Source of the DNA: Clostridiales bacterium
GTDB lineage: Bacteria; Bacillota; Clostridia; Christensenellales; Aristaeellaceae
Direction of reading: 5' to 3'
Assembly (NCBI GenBank): GCA_004556155.1
Contig: SFIM01000005.1
Coordinates: 47,165-111,164 of the forward strand
DNA: 64,000 nt
Shown here: positions 35,834 to 44,305 of the stretch, piece by piece
How the letters are laid out: each line of letters begins with the position of its first letter
Numbering within the stretch: position 1 is the stretch's first letter
Program-made: the position numbers and the translations under genes
Notes under the pieces: generated by a model
What the model was told of the DNA's origin: nothing
Seen by the model: only the letters and a program-made list of their open reading frames with translations
Database searches by the model: none

Positions 35834-36310
35834 ATGGACGTCACCTTTGTTACCTCGGAGGGCACGTTTAACTATCGCGTGTGTGCCGTCATTATCCATG
35901 ACAACCATCTGCTTGCCATGCAGGATGAGCGTTCGCCCTATTACTATTTGCCCGGCGGGCGCGTGCATTTGGGCGAAACACTGGAAAGCGCCATGCACCG
36001 TGAAATGCGCGAGGAGCTTGGCTTTTCAGGTCTTATTCTCCGCCCGCTGTGGCTGTGCGAAAACTTCTTTGTTGAGGATGTAAACCGGCAGCATTATCAT
36101 GAGCTCTGCCTATACTATCTGCTGGAAGCGGACGCGGAGCTGCTCGCCCGCGGCAGGCGCTTTGAAAGCACGGAGGGAAAGCACCACCATGTATTTGAAT
36201 GGCTGCCCTTTGATCAGGTAAAAAGCGCTTATCTCTACCCGCTTTTCATCAAAGAACGCATCGACCGCCTGCCTGAGCATCTGGAATTGATTACGCAGAT
36301 TGAAAATTGA
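35834..36310 (+). CDS. Nudix hydrolase
   Basis: A 158-residue Nudix (MutT-like) hydrolase. The Nudix box GX5EX7REUXEEXGU is complete: G in PGGRVHLG, E in GETLES, then REMREELGF. Family enzymes cleave nucleoside diphosphates linked to another group; the specificity here cannot be told. A second conserved feature is HYHELCLYYLLE. The start at 35834 has AAAGGAG just four bases away, which is tight but is the only RBS. A longer open frame reaching into alaS is an artefact. It follows a terminator with no clear promoter, so read-through from alaS may feed it. Confidence 0.9.
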   Translation: MDVTFVTSEGTFNYRVCAVIIHDNHLLAMQDERSPYYYLPGGRVHLGETLESAMHREMREELGFSGLILRPLWLCENFFVEDVNRQHYHELCLYYLLEADAELLARGRRFESTEGKHHHVFEWLPFDQVKSAYLYPLFIKERIDRLPEHLELITQIEN

Positions 36311-36318
36311 ACACACGC

Positions 36319-36345
36319 AAAAAGGCCAGGAAATTCCCGGCCTTT
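36319..36345. terminator. Bidirectional terminator between Nudix and aldehyde dehydrogenase genes
   Basis: AAAGGCC-GG and CC-GGCCTTT form a stem around AAATT, between convergent genes, with A/T tracts on both sides. Confidence 0.8.
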
Positions 36346-36357
36346 CACATTTGATTC

Positions 36358-37728
36358 TTAATGCATAAACCACCGCACCACGCGCGCTTTCAGGCTGGTG
36401 TATGGCTGATAACGGAACGGCAAATTGCCGCACACGCCCTGCTTGACCACGCTGGTATAATGCGTAAAGGTATCGAAGCCGCGCTTGCCGTGATAGCTGC
36501 CCATGCCGCTTTCGCCCACGCCGCCAAAGCCCATGTGCGTGGTAGCCAGATGGATGATGGTATCGTTGACGCAGCCGCCGCCAAAGGAGATGGCGTTCAT
36601 GATCATGCGCTCGTGCGTGCGGTCGCTTGTAAACAGATACAGCGCCAGGGGCGTTGGATGATGCGCCACGATAGCGGGCACCTCGGCGATATTCTCGAAG
36701 GTCAACACCGGCAAAATGGGGCCAAAGATTTCATCCTGCATGGCGGCGGAATCCCGTGTGGCGTGATCGATGATGGCCGGCGCAATGCGCAGCTGCCGCG
36801 CGTTCGTTTCGCCGCCAAATACGTCCTTTTCATCCGCCAGCAGGCCGCACAGCCTGTCAAAGTGCTTTTGATTGACGATCTTGCCGTAATTAGGATTATC
36901 CAGCGGCTTTTCGCCGAACTGGCGGACGATTTCGCGTTTCATGGCCGCGATCAGCGCGTCATGCACGCGCGCATGCACCAGCACATAGTCCGGCGCTACG
37001 CAGGTTTGTCCGCAATTAAGGTACTTGCCAAACACAATGCGCCGCGCCGCCCAGGCGATATTGGCTGTTTCATCCACGATGCACGGGCTTTTGCCTCCCA
37101 GCTCAAGCGTCACGGGCGTAAGGTGGCGCGCAGCCTTTTCCATCACCAGGCGGCCCACCGTCTTGCTGCCGGTAAAGAAAATATAATCAAACTTCTCTTC
37201 CAGCAGCGCGGTGTTTTCATTGCGTCCGCCCTCAATGACGGCCACATATTCGGGCGCAAAGGTATCCCCCAGCAGTTTTGCAATGGCATGGCTGACGTTG
37301 GGTGAGTAGGCGCTGGGCTTAACCAGCGCCGTATTGCCCGCAGCCAGCGCATCCACCAGCGGGCCGATGGTCAGCAGCAGCGGATAGTTCCACGGGCTCA
37401 TAATCAGCACATTGCCGTAGGGCTTAGCCAGCACGCGCGATGCAGCAATCCCTTGCGCCAGCGGCGTGGGCACAGCCTTTGCGCGGGCAAAGCGCAGCAC
37501 ATGGCGCAGCATATAGGCCAGCTCCTCAAGCACCATGCCAACCTCGCTCATATATCCCTCAAAGCCGCTCTTGTCCAGATCCGCCTGTAGCGCATCCAGC
37601 AGCAGCTTCTCCTGCGCGCGGATGGCCACCTGCAGCTTTTTCAGCTGTGCAATTCTAAAACCAACATTTTTTGTTTCGCCTTTTTCAAAATAAGCGCGCT
37701 GCATAGCGCAAATGCGCGTAATATCCAT
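36358..37728 (-). CDS. Aldehyde dehydrogenase (class 3-like)
   Basis: A 456-residue NAD(P)-dependent aldehyde dehydrogenase of the class 3/fatty-aldehyde type (YwdH/AldH-like). Visible elements: MSPWNYPLLLTIGPLVDALAAGN, the FTGSKTVGRLVMEKAA cofactor loop, catalytic Glu in LELGGKSPCIVD and catalytic Cys in YLNCGQTCVAPDYVL, then EIFGPILPVLTFE. It lacks the long N-terminal extension of other classes, matching its length. The ATG at 37728 has AAAGGAG eight bases upstream. It stands alone with terminators on its 3' side. The substrate is not predictable. Confidence 0.94.
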   Translation of the reverse strand: MDITRICAMQRAYFEKGETKNVGFRIAQLKKLQVAIRAQEKLLLDALQADLDKSGFEGYMSEVGMVLEELAYMLRHVLRFARAKAVPTPLAQGIAASRVLAKPYGNVLIMSPWNYPLLLTIGPLVDALAAGNTALVKPSAYSPNVSHAIAKLLGDTFAPEYVAVIEGGRNENTALLEEKFDYIFFTGSKTVGRLVMEKAARHLTPVTLELGGKSPCIVDETANIAWAARRIVFGKYLNCGQTCVAPDYVLVHARVHDALIAAMKREIVRQFGEKPLDNPNYGKIVNQKHFDRLCGLLADEKDVFGGETNARQLRIAPAIIDHATRDSAAMQDEIFGPILPVLTFENIAEVPAIVAHHPTPLALYLFTSDRTHERMIMNAISFGGGCVNDTIIHLATTHMGFGGVGESGMGSYHGKRGFDTFTHYTSVVKQGVCGNLPFRYQPYTSLKARVVRWFMH

Positions 37729-37864
37729 CGTCAACACTCCTTTACCGTACTATTATACCGTATTCTCCTCTGCTGCGCCATAGGATGGCTAAAAAAAGCT
37801 ATGCGCAGCCAGCGAATTATGCTATAATCCAAGGGACGAACACGCACGAAAGCGAGGCATACCC

Positions 37865-38668
37865 ATGATTGATTTGCACGCAATACAGACCCGCGTGGAA
37901 GCGCTGATCCGCCAGGCCGGCAAAAAAATTGCCGATACCAGCGCATCGCCCATCCACAAAAAGGCCGGGCATTATAACCTGGTAACGGATACGGACGTAG
38001 TGGTGGAGGAGTTTTTGAAGCAAGAGCTGCTTGCCCTTCTGCCAGACAGCCGCTTTTTTGCCGAGGAACAGGAAAACGAAGCGCTGACAAGCGCCTATAC
38101 CTGGATTGTCGATCCTGTGGACGGCACCTGCAATTTCACCCGCGGCCGCCGCGCATCCTGCGTATCTATCGCGCTGATACTGGATCGGAAGCCCATTCTC
38201 GGCATGATTTATAATCCCTATGCGGACGAGCTTTTTTCCGCCGTTCGCGGCGAGGGCGCATGCATGAACGGCCAGCCCATCCATGTGACCGAAAATGCCT
38301 TTGATAACGCGCTGATCGCCTTTGGCACATCGCCCTACTATGCGCACCTGGCCGCGGCAACGGCCTATTGCTTCCATCAGTTTCTTACCCGCAGCGGCGA
38401 TCTGCGCCGGGTAGGCTCGGCCGCGCTGGATTGCTGTGATCTGGCCTGCGGGCGCGCGGACGTGTTTTTTGAGCTGCTGCTCTCCCCCTGGGATTTCGCA
38501 GCCGGCGCGCTGCTGATTGAGGAAGCAGGCGGCATTTTTACCATGCCTTATGAAGCTGAAACGGACTTCGGCAAGCCCGCCTGCATTCTGGCAGCCAACC
38601 CGCAATGTCTGGCTCCCGCGCATGAAATCCTGATGCGCGCCAGAGATTATATCGAAAAAGGAAACTGA
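37865..38668 (+). CDS. Inositol monophosphatase family protein
   Basis: A 267-residue Mg2+/Li+-dependent phosphatase of the IMPase/FBPase/CysQ superfamily. Metal-binding motifs: NLVTDTDVVVE, EEQENE, the signature DPVDGTCNFTRG (about residues 82-93) and the C-terminal SPWDFAAGALLIEEAGG. Possible substrates are myo-inositol phosphate, 3'-phosphoadenosine phosphate or fructose-1,6-bisphosphate; none can be chosen by eye. A TATAAT lies at about 37830, 35 bases ahead of the ATG, without a good -35. It ends at a strong terminator shared with alr. Confidence 0.93.
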   Translation: MIDLHAIQTRVEALIRQAGKKIADTSASPIHKKAGHYNLVTDTDVVVEEFLKQELLALLPDSRFFAEEQENEALTSAYTWIVDPVDGTCNFTRGRRASCVSIALILDRKPILGMIYNPYADELFSAVRGEGACMNGQPIHVTENAFDNALIAFGTSPYYAHLAAATAYCFHQFLTRSGDLRRVGSAALDCCDLACGRADVFFELLLSPWDFAAGALLIEEAGGIFTMPYEAETDFGKPACILAANPQCLAPAHEILMRARDYIEKGN

Positions 38669-38681
38669 TCTTTCACTCGTA

Positions 38682-38729
38682 AAACACCCCCGGATCGTCT
38701 GCCTGTCGGCGCGATTCGGGGGTGTTTAT
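38682..38729. terminator. Bidirectional terminator between the IMPase-like gene and alr
   Basis: AAACACCCCCG-ATCG pairs with CGAT-CGGGGGTGTTT, followed by TATTT on the plus strand and preceded by an A-run for the minus strand. The alr stop codon directly abuts it. Confidence 0.9.
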
Positions 38730-39836
38730 TTACAGATAGATCCGCGGCACACGCCTGGTGATGATGGCTGTGCACTCGTTGCGGTTGAGCCCACCGCGCT
38801 GGGCGTACTCGCGCAGCGAAACGCCGCCGCCAAGCAATATCGCCGTATCACCAGGGGCCGTCTCCGGGATATCCGTCACGTCCGCCATCATCTGATCCAT
38901 GCAGATCAGGCCCAGTACCCATGCCCGGCGGCCATGAATCTCTATCTCTCCCTTGCCGCTGAACACGCGTGGATAGCCGTCTGCATAGCCTGCGGAGATC
39001 ACCGCCACGCGAGTATCATGCATCAGCGAATGGTCGTCGTCATAGCCGATCAGCTCACCCGCCTTGACCATAAACACACGCGTAACTCGGGCGCAGAACC
39101 GACCGACTGGCTGGATTCTTTCGGGCTGCGCATAACCATTTGGCGTGTTGCCATACAGCATGGCGCCCACCCGCACCGCATCATACTGCCACTGCGGATA
39201 GCGGGTGATGCCGATGGAGTCCAGCATATGCGCCATGGGAATGGCAATCCCCTTTGCTAAAAGCCCTGTGCGCACCGTCTCAAAGGCCGCCTGCTGCGCC
39301 TGGTCGCTCTGCGTATTGTGGAGCGCCAAGTGGGTATACAAGCCCTCTAAGGCAATACCAGGCAATGCGGTGCAGCGGACAATCTGCTCCGCCGCCGTAT
39401 CGGGCGTAAAGCCGATGCGATGTAGACCGGTATCCACCTTAAAATGAACCTTGGCAGGCGTATTGGTCTGCTGCGCTGCCTGCGACACGCGCTGCGCGGC
39501 ATCACAGGCACCAACCGTCAAACGGATATCCTGCCTGATCGCCGTATCCAGCGCACCATCCAGCGATTCGCCCATGCACAGAATCCAGGCTTCCGGCAGC
39601 GCGTCGCGCAGCTCAAAGGCTTCTGACAGGCACGCTACAGCAAAGTGCCGCACACCTTGTGTCCAAAGGAAACGTCCAACCGTACGCAAGCCGTAGCCAT
39701 AAGCATCCGCCTTCAGCACGGCAATCAGGCGCGTTTTGGGCTTTAGCAGCTCTCGCGCGGCGGCAAGGTTGTTGGCAATCGCCGCCGTGTTCACTTCCAG
39801 ATAGCAGCGGGCGCGCGGCGCATCCTGACAAATCAT
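38730..39836 (-). CDS. alr: Alanine racemase
   Basis: A 368-residue PLP enzyme that supplies D-alanine for peptidoglycan. PLP Lys is in LIAVLKADAYGYG (about residues 34-46), the second catalytic base region is GAMLYGNTPN, and CMDQMMADVTDIP is the C-terminal domain signature. The ATG at 39836 is chosen for its GAGG and because it follows the oppC stop by ten bases; two earlier in-frame Mets overlap oppC. It appears to be the last gene of the oppA-oppB-oppC transcript. The D-Ala pathway link with the DacF-like carboxypeptidase is functional, not positional. Confidence 0.95.
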   Translation of the reverse strand: MICQDAPRARCYLEVNTAAIANNLAAARELLKPKTRLIAVLKADAYGYGLRTVGRFLWTQGVRHFAVACLSEAFELRDALPEAWILCMGESLDGALDTAIRQDIRLTVGACDAAQRVSQAAQQTNTPAKVHFKVDTGLHRIGFTPDTAAEQIVRCTALPGIALEGLYTHLALHNTQSDQAQQAAFETVRTGLLAKGIAIPMAHMLDSIGITRYPQWQYDAVRVGAMLYGNTPNGYAQPERIQPVGRFCARVTRVFMVKAGELIGYDDDHSLMHDTRVAVISAGYADGYPRVFSGKGEIEIHGRRAWVLGLICMDQMMADVTDIPETAPGDTAILLGGGVSLREYAQRGGLNRNECTAIITRRVPRIYL

Positions 39837-39846
39837 AGGCACTGCC

Positions 39847-41250
39847 TCACACATGATTCTTTGGATCGGCCGCGTCCGCAAAGGCGTTGCCGATCAGGTA
39901 AAAGGAAATGGTGATGATGGAAAGCACAATGGTCGGGAAAACCAGCTGATAGCTCTGCGAGGTGGAAATCAGCTTGCGCCCGGTATTGATCAGGTTGCCA
40001 AGCGAAGGCGTGCTGACGGGCAAGCCCAGGCCGATATAGGTAATGAATACCTCGCTGCCAATCGCCCCTGGAATGGCCAGCGCCATGCGCAGGGTGATCA
40101 CCGATACCAAATAAGGCAGCAGATTGCGCGTGATGATGCACAGTGTGCTGGTGCCCAGGCACCTGGAAGCCAGGTTATAGTCGCGGTCGCGGATGATAAC
40201 GATCTGGTTGCGGATAAAGCGCGCCATGCCCACCCAGCCGGTCAGGCACATGGCAAAGATCAGCGTGCCTACGCCTGGACGCATGATATAGGAAATCAGC
40301 ACCAGCACGATGGTGGTGGGCACGTTGTCAACCACATTGTAAACCGCCGTAAGCAGGCGATCCAGCCTGCGAACATAGCCCCACAGCACACCCACGACGA
40401 TGCCGGTGAATGCCTCGATCACCGCCACAATAAAGCCGATAAACAGCGACGTACGCGTGCCAGACCACACCATCGCCCACAGATCCTGCCCCAGATTGTT
40501 GGTACCAAACAGGAACGGCGCGGTGCTGGGCAGGATGCGCAGCGCACAGGCTGCATTGGTGACGGCATGATCGCCGTCCATATCCAGATACCTTGTCTCT
40601 ACAAACAGCGCGTCGCCGTTGTTGGTGCAATCCGCTGGGGAGCTGTACAGCTTGATGGGAAAATTGGATCGCGCGGTATAGGGCGTTTGCGTATAGTCCT
40701 CGGGCAGCTTCAGCTTGGTGGTAAAGTCGTTTTTCACATAGCCGCGCTGGCCGTTGATCTCTACATAGCAATAGAAATCGCCGTATTCCAGCACGGTAAA
40801 CTGCTCGCGCGCTTTCAGGGAGGCGAGTACATTGCTCACCGCGCTCCAGCGTTCGTCTTCATATGGAGTGACGATCAGCTCCGTACCCGCCTCCACGCGA
40901 GTCTTCACCGTGGTCAGGGAGGGAGCGATGTTGCTCATTTGAATCTGCGTGATCGGGTGATTGATAATCAGGTTGGCTGGGTACTGTCCAGGCAGAGTCG
41001 GCTGGATAAAGGTGAACAGCAGCAGCGCCAGCAGCACGCAGAAAAGCGTCAGCGCCACCCTGTTTTTAAGGAAGGCGCGGAAGGTGCTGCCCCAATAGGA
41101 ATAATCGGAATAGCCGATCATTTCCCCTTCGCCCGGATGATACTGCGCAAACGTAAAGGGAGCCTTGGCCGCCGCCTGCATGCGCTCGCGCAGAGAATCG
41201 CTCATGCGCGCCTCCACAGGCGCACTTTTCCATTTGCTGAACATGCCCAT
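39847..41250 (-). CDS. oppC: Oligopeptide-type ABC permease (OppC-like) with external SH3-like insert
   Basis: A 467-residue permease, well above the 280-310 usual for OppC. Residues about 62-82 form the first helix. An external insert of about 165 residues follows, and within it residues 125-178 resemble a bacterial SH3 domain (ERWSAVSNV, LKAREQFTVLEYGDFYCYVE, NGQRGYVKNDF). The normal permease part begins near 247 with FLFGTNNLGQDLW and includes the EAA loop (ASRCLGTSTLCIITRNLLP) and five helices. It starts inside the oppB stop (TGATG). It forms the membrane channel with OppB; the ATPases are encoded elsewhere. Confidence 0.9.
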   Translation of the reverse strand: MGMFSKWKSAPVEARMSDSLRERMQAAAKAPFTFAQYHPGEGEMIGYSDYSYWGSTFRAFLKNRVALTLFCVLLALLLFTFIQPTLPGQYPANLIINHPITQIQMSNIAPSLTTVKTRVEAGTELIVTPYEDERWSAVSNVLASLKAREQFTVLEYGDFYCYVEINGQRGYVKNDFTTKLKLPEDYTQTPYTARSNFPIKLYSSPADCTNNGDALFVETRYLDMDGDHAVTNAACALRILPSTAPFLFGTNNLGQDLWAMVWSGTRTSLFIGFIVAVIEAFTGIVVGVLWGYVRRLDRLLTAVYNVVDNVPTTIVLVLISYIMRPGVGTLIFAMCLTGWVGMARFIRNQIVIIRDRDYNLASRCLGTSTLCIITRNLLPYLVSVITLRMALAIPGAIGSEVFITYIGLGLPVSTPSLGNLINTGRKLISTSQSYQLVFPTIVLSIITISFYLIGNAFADAADPKNHV

Positions 41251-42191
41251 CAGCGCGCATCCCCCTTTCCGTGCAGGGAGATACGGGGATCCACCAGCAC
41301 CATCAGCAGGTCGCCCAGGATCAGGCCCACAATCCCGATGCAGCTGTAAATCATCACAATGGCCTGCACCATGGGGTTATCCTGGCGGCTGATCACATCC
41401 ACCAGCAGGCCGCCCATACCGGGAATGGAATAAAGCGACTCAATATAAATGGAGCCGCATACCGTATACATCAGCGACGTTGGAATATACTGAATCATAG
41501 GCACAAAGGCGTTACGGAACACATGGCGCATGGTGATTTTGCTTTCGTTTACGCCCTTGGCGCGCGCCAGCTTTACATAATCCTTGTTGTTTTCATCCAC
41601 CATATAGCGACGCAGCCACATGGCGTAATAGGCGATATTGCCAAGCGACATGGAAAACACAGGCAATATCCAGGTGCGCAGATCCTCGCGGCTGAACAGC
41701 ATGCTCACACGCAGGGCGGTGGAGCCAAGCGTTTGCAGGTAAATATAGTACACCGCCGCGGGCACGGCGTTGACGAATACGATAAAAGCCGTGCCGAAGC
41801 GATCCCAGAAGCCGGATTGAGAACGCGCCATGGCCGCGCCCAGCGGGATGCCCAGCACCAGCGCCACGCCCATGGAAAGCAAACCCAGGATAATCGATAT
41901 GGGCGCTTTCTGCGCAATGATGCCGCTGATGGGCGCACCCACGCTGTAGCGGGAAGAGGTGCCCAAATCGCCGTGCAGCAAACCGCCAAAGAAGCTGAGC
42001 AGCTGCTTATGCAGCGGCTGATCCAGACCCAGCTGCGTCAGGCGCGCAGCGATCATGCTGTTGTCGAGCTTATCAAAATTATCAAAGTATCCCTCAATCG
42101 GCATTTGGCGCAGCAAAACAAACACTACCGTCAAAATCACCAGCAGCGTCAGCACGGAGGATATCATTCTTTTCAGTAAATATTTACCCAA
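41250..42191 (-). CDS. oppB: Oligopeptide-type ABC permease (OppB-like)
   Basis: A 313-residue permease with six helices and the OppB/DppB signature: KYLLKRMISSVLTLLVILTV at the N-terminus, EAA-type loop KLARAKGVNESKITMRHVFRN, and ESLYSIPGMGGLLVDVI. The start is TTG at 42191, with AAGGAG six bases upstream; the first residues (MGKYLLKRM) match the family. It lies between oppA and oppC and overlaps oppC by one base. Confidence 0.92.
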   Translation of the reverse strand: MGKYLLKRMISSVLTLLVILTVVFVLLRQMPIEGYFDNFDKLDNSMIAARLTQLGLDQPLHKQLLSFFGGLLHGDLGTSSRYSVGAPISGIIAQKAPISIILGLLSMGVALVLGIPLGAAMARSQSGFWDRFGTAFIVFVNAVPAAVYYIYLQTLGSTALRVSMLFSREDLRTWILPVFSMSLGNIAYYAMWLRRYMVDENNKDYVKLARAKGVNESKITMRHVFRNAFVPMIQYIPTSLMYTVCGSIYIESLYSIPGMGGLLVDVISRQDNPMVQAIVMIYSCIGIVGLILGDLLMVLVDPRISLHGKGDAR

Positions 42192-42287
42192 GGCCCGCTC
42201 CTTCCGGCCATGCCGTAAATGCAGCAGGACGGCAGGAGGCGTTTCGCCCCCCGCCGCATGCCGCGCGCATTGCGTGTAAGCTTTATT

Positions 42288-44147
42288 TTAGGGATTGGCC
42301 GTCAGCGCTTCCAGATCGCTGAGCCACTGGTCATAGGCGTCGTAGTACTGATCGGTGCTCATGGGCTGATCCAGCAGCACCGCGCCCTTGAAGCGCTCCT
42401 TGGAAATGCCAGTCGCCGTGTAGGGCAAGGTGAAGGGATCGATGCGGCTGGCCGTGTAGCCGCCCGTGCTGAAGCCGTAGGGGATCACGATGGCGTGATC
42501 CACGATGAAGGCTTCCGCCTGAGCAAAGGCCGCGTAGCGTGCCGTCAGGTCATCATAGATGGCCGTCGCCTGATCAAACAGGCTGTATAACTCGGTGCGA
42601 ACCTCATCCATGCCCTCGCACTTATCGATGAAGTTATAGTTGTTGCCGACGGCAAAGGGCTCAGAGAATGTCTCGGGATCATCATAATCCGGGCCCCAGT
42701 TGCACTTCATAAAGGCATAGTTGCCGCTGCGGCGCGTGCTGCCAAGGAAGCCGGAGGAAGGATATGCCTCGATAATGATATCGATATAATCCTTGCCCAG
42801 CAGTTCTTCCAGCTGCTGCTCGATGATCTGGCACTCGTCCGCCCAGCCGTTCACGCTGGCATTATAGGGCATAAATACCTTAATGGGGAAGGTAACGCCA
42901 GCGGCGGTCAGTTCTTCAATGGCCTTGTCGCGATACTCAATCGCCTTGTCAGTCTGATAGGTACCCACGCCCAGCTCGGTAATAGCCTTGAGCGCGCCAG
43001 TCTTTACATAATCCTCGCCGTTGATAATCAGGAAATCGGTAGGCGTAATGCTGTTGAACAGCAGCGCCTCGGCATTGTCCGCATCCGCCGCCGTCTTTAC
43101 CTTCAATCGATCCAGACCGTAATAGAAGGACTTGCGGAAATTTTCGTTCACAACGGCCTTGGCCCAGTTTTCAGGCTCATACTCGGCCGCAAACTGCGGA
43201 GCATAGTTAAAGGAGAAGAAATAGCTGTAGCAGCTGGTGGGACGGTCGGGACGGATATACTCGGACTTAACCGGATCGTCCAGCCACTGGCTGGCAATCT
43301 CGGCGCTGATGGAGGCGGAGTCCACCTCGCCCTTCAGATACAGATCAGCCGAGATGGTCGATGCTTCTTTGTTGTAACGATAAACAATCTGATCGATCGT
43401 TACATGCTCGAGATCCCAATAGGCGCTGTTCTTGGTAAGCACACGGGTTTCCTGGGGCTTGAACTCCGTCAGCGTGTACGCGCCGCAGTACAGCAGGGTA
43501 TCGTTCCCGGTAGCCAGGCCAAACTGTTCGCCCTTCTCGGCAAGGAAAGGGCCATAAACAGGCATGAAAGCCTGATTGTCTACCATCGACAGGAAATAGG
43601 CCACAGGATTCTTCAAGGTGTACTGCAGGGTATAATCATTCAGCGCCTTTACACCCACGGTATCCCATTCGGTCTTGGGAGCGGGCTGCTCCCCCTCCTT
43701 GGGGGTAGCGGTGCCATCGTAGTATTCCTTCGCGCCCACGATGATCTTATACAGCGTTTTGGCGCTGCCGGAGGCATGCTGGGCGTTGAGAATGTATTCG
43801 GCAGCTGTCACAAAATCGTGAGCCGTCACTTCAGCCACGGCATTGCCCTGCGCGTCCACCCACTGCACGCCCTGGCGCAGGCGGAACGTCCAGGTCAGGC
43901 CGTCGGCGCTGGCTTCCCAGCTTTCAGCCAGGCAGGGCTGAAGCTGCCCATACCGGTCTGATTCAACCAGCGTATCAATCAGGTTAGAAAGCAGCCCAAA
44001 CTCGCTGGTGGTAGTGGTGGTCAGATAATTCAGTGTTGTCACTTCGCCGCTGTACAGGGAGCGATATGTCTGTTTCTCTGCCAGCGCAGGTGCAGCGGCG
44101 GACAGAGCCAGGAGCAGCGTGAGCAACAGAGCGATAAACTTTTTCAT
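42288..44147 (-). CDS. oppA: Oligopeptide-type ABC substrate-binding protein without lipobox
   Basis: A 619-residue family 5 solute-binding protein (OppA/DppA). The signal peptide (MKKFIALLLTLLLALSAAAP) ends at ALA-E, a signal peptidase I site; there is no Cys, hence no lipobox, which is unusual for a Gram-positive binding protein. The fold signature LAESWEASADGLTWTFRLRQGVQW is present, along with the TPTDF and WGPDYDDPETF segments. The ligand may be an oligopeptide. The start at 44147 has AAGGAGG upstream. It heads the operon oppA-oppB-oppC-alr and has a promoter with an embedded palindrome. Confidence 0.93.
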   Translation of the reverse strand: MKKFIALLLTLLLALSAAAPALAEKQTYRSLYSGEVTTLNYLTTTTTSEFGLLSNLIDTLVESDRYGQLQPCLAESWEASADGLTWTFRLRQGVQWVDAQGNAVAEVTAHDFVTAAEYILNAQHASGSAKTLYKIIVGAKEYYDGTATPKEGEQPAPKTEWDTVGVKALNDYTLQYTLKNPVAYFLSMVDNQAFMPVYGPFLAEKGEQFGLATGNDTLLYCGAYTLTEFKPQETRVLTKNSAYWDLEHVTIDQIVYRYNKEASTISADLYLKGEVDSASISAEIASQWLDDPVKSEYIRPDRPTSCYSYFFSFNYAPQFAAEYEPENWAKAVVNENFRKSFYYGLDRLKVKTAADADNAEALLFNSITPTDFLIINGEDYVKTGALKAITELGVGTYQTDKAIEYRDKAIEELTAAGVTFPIKVFMPYNASVNGWADECQIIEQQLEELLGKDYIDIIIEAYPSSGFLGSTRRSGNYAFMKCNWGPDYDDPETFSEPFAVGNNYNFIDKCEGMDEVRTELYSLFDQATAIYDDLTARYAAFAQAEAFIVDHAIVIPYGFSTGGYTASRIDPFTLPYTATGISKERFKGAVLLDQPMSTDQYYDAYDQWLSDLEALTANP

Positions 44148-44226
44148 CAATCGTTCCTCCTTCTTGTGCAGTTCAAGCGAACTGTTCATTTTATGCGGGC
44201 ATGATCAGCCTGATGCCGAATAAAGC

Positions 44227-44281
44227 AAAATCACGCCCTTGCTACATTGCACAATGTAAACAAAAAGCGTGATTTTGTCAA
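44227..44281 (-). promoter_or_regulatory. oppA promoter with nested palindromes (operator and/or terminator)
   Basis: On the minus strand TTGACA (44276-44281) and TACATT (44253-44258) are 17 bases apart. The -10 is the first arm of an inverted repeat TACATTG-CA-CAATGTA (44243-44258). A second, outer ten-base perfect repeat AAAATCACGC/GCGTGATTTT (44227-44236, 44267-44276) is almost concentric with it and is followed by GCTTTATT, so it may also be the terminator of the upstream spoIID-like gene. An operator for an unknown regulator is inferred. Confidence 0.65.
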
Positions 44282-44305
44282 CCACTATATGGTTTTTTGT
44301 CCAGA

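Noticed and set aside
37817..38623. A 268-codon minus-strand frame over the IMPase-like gene
   Set aside because: It is antisense to a gene with complete phosphatase motifs and has no RBS or motif of its own.
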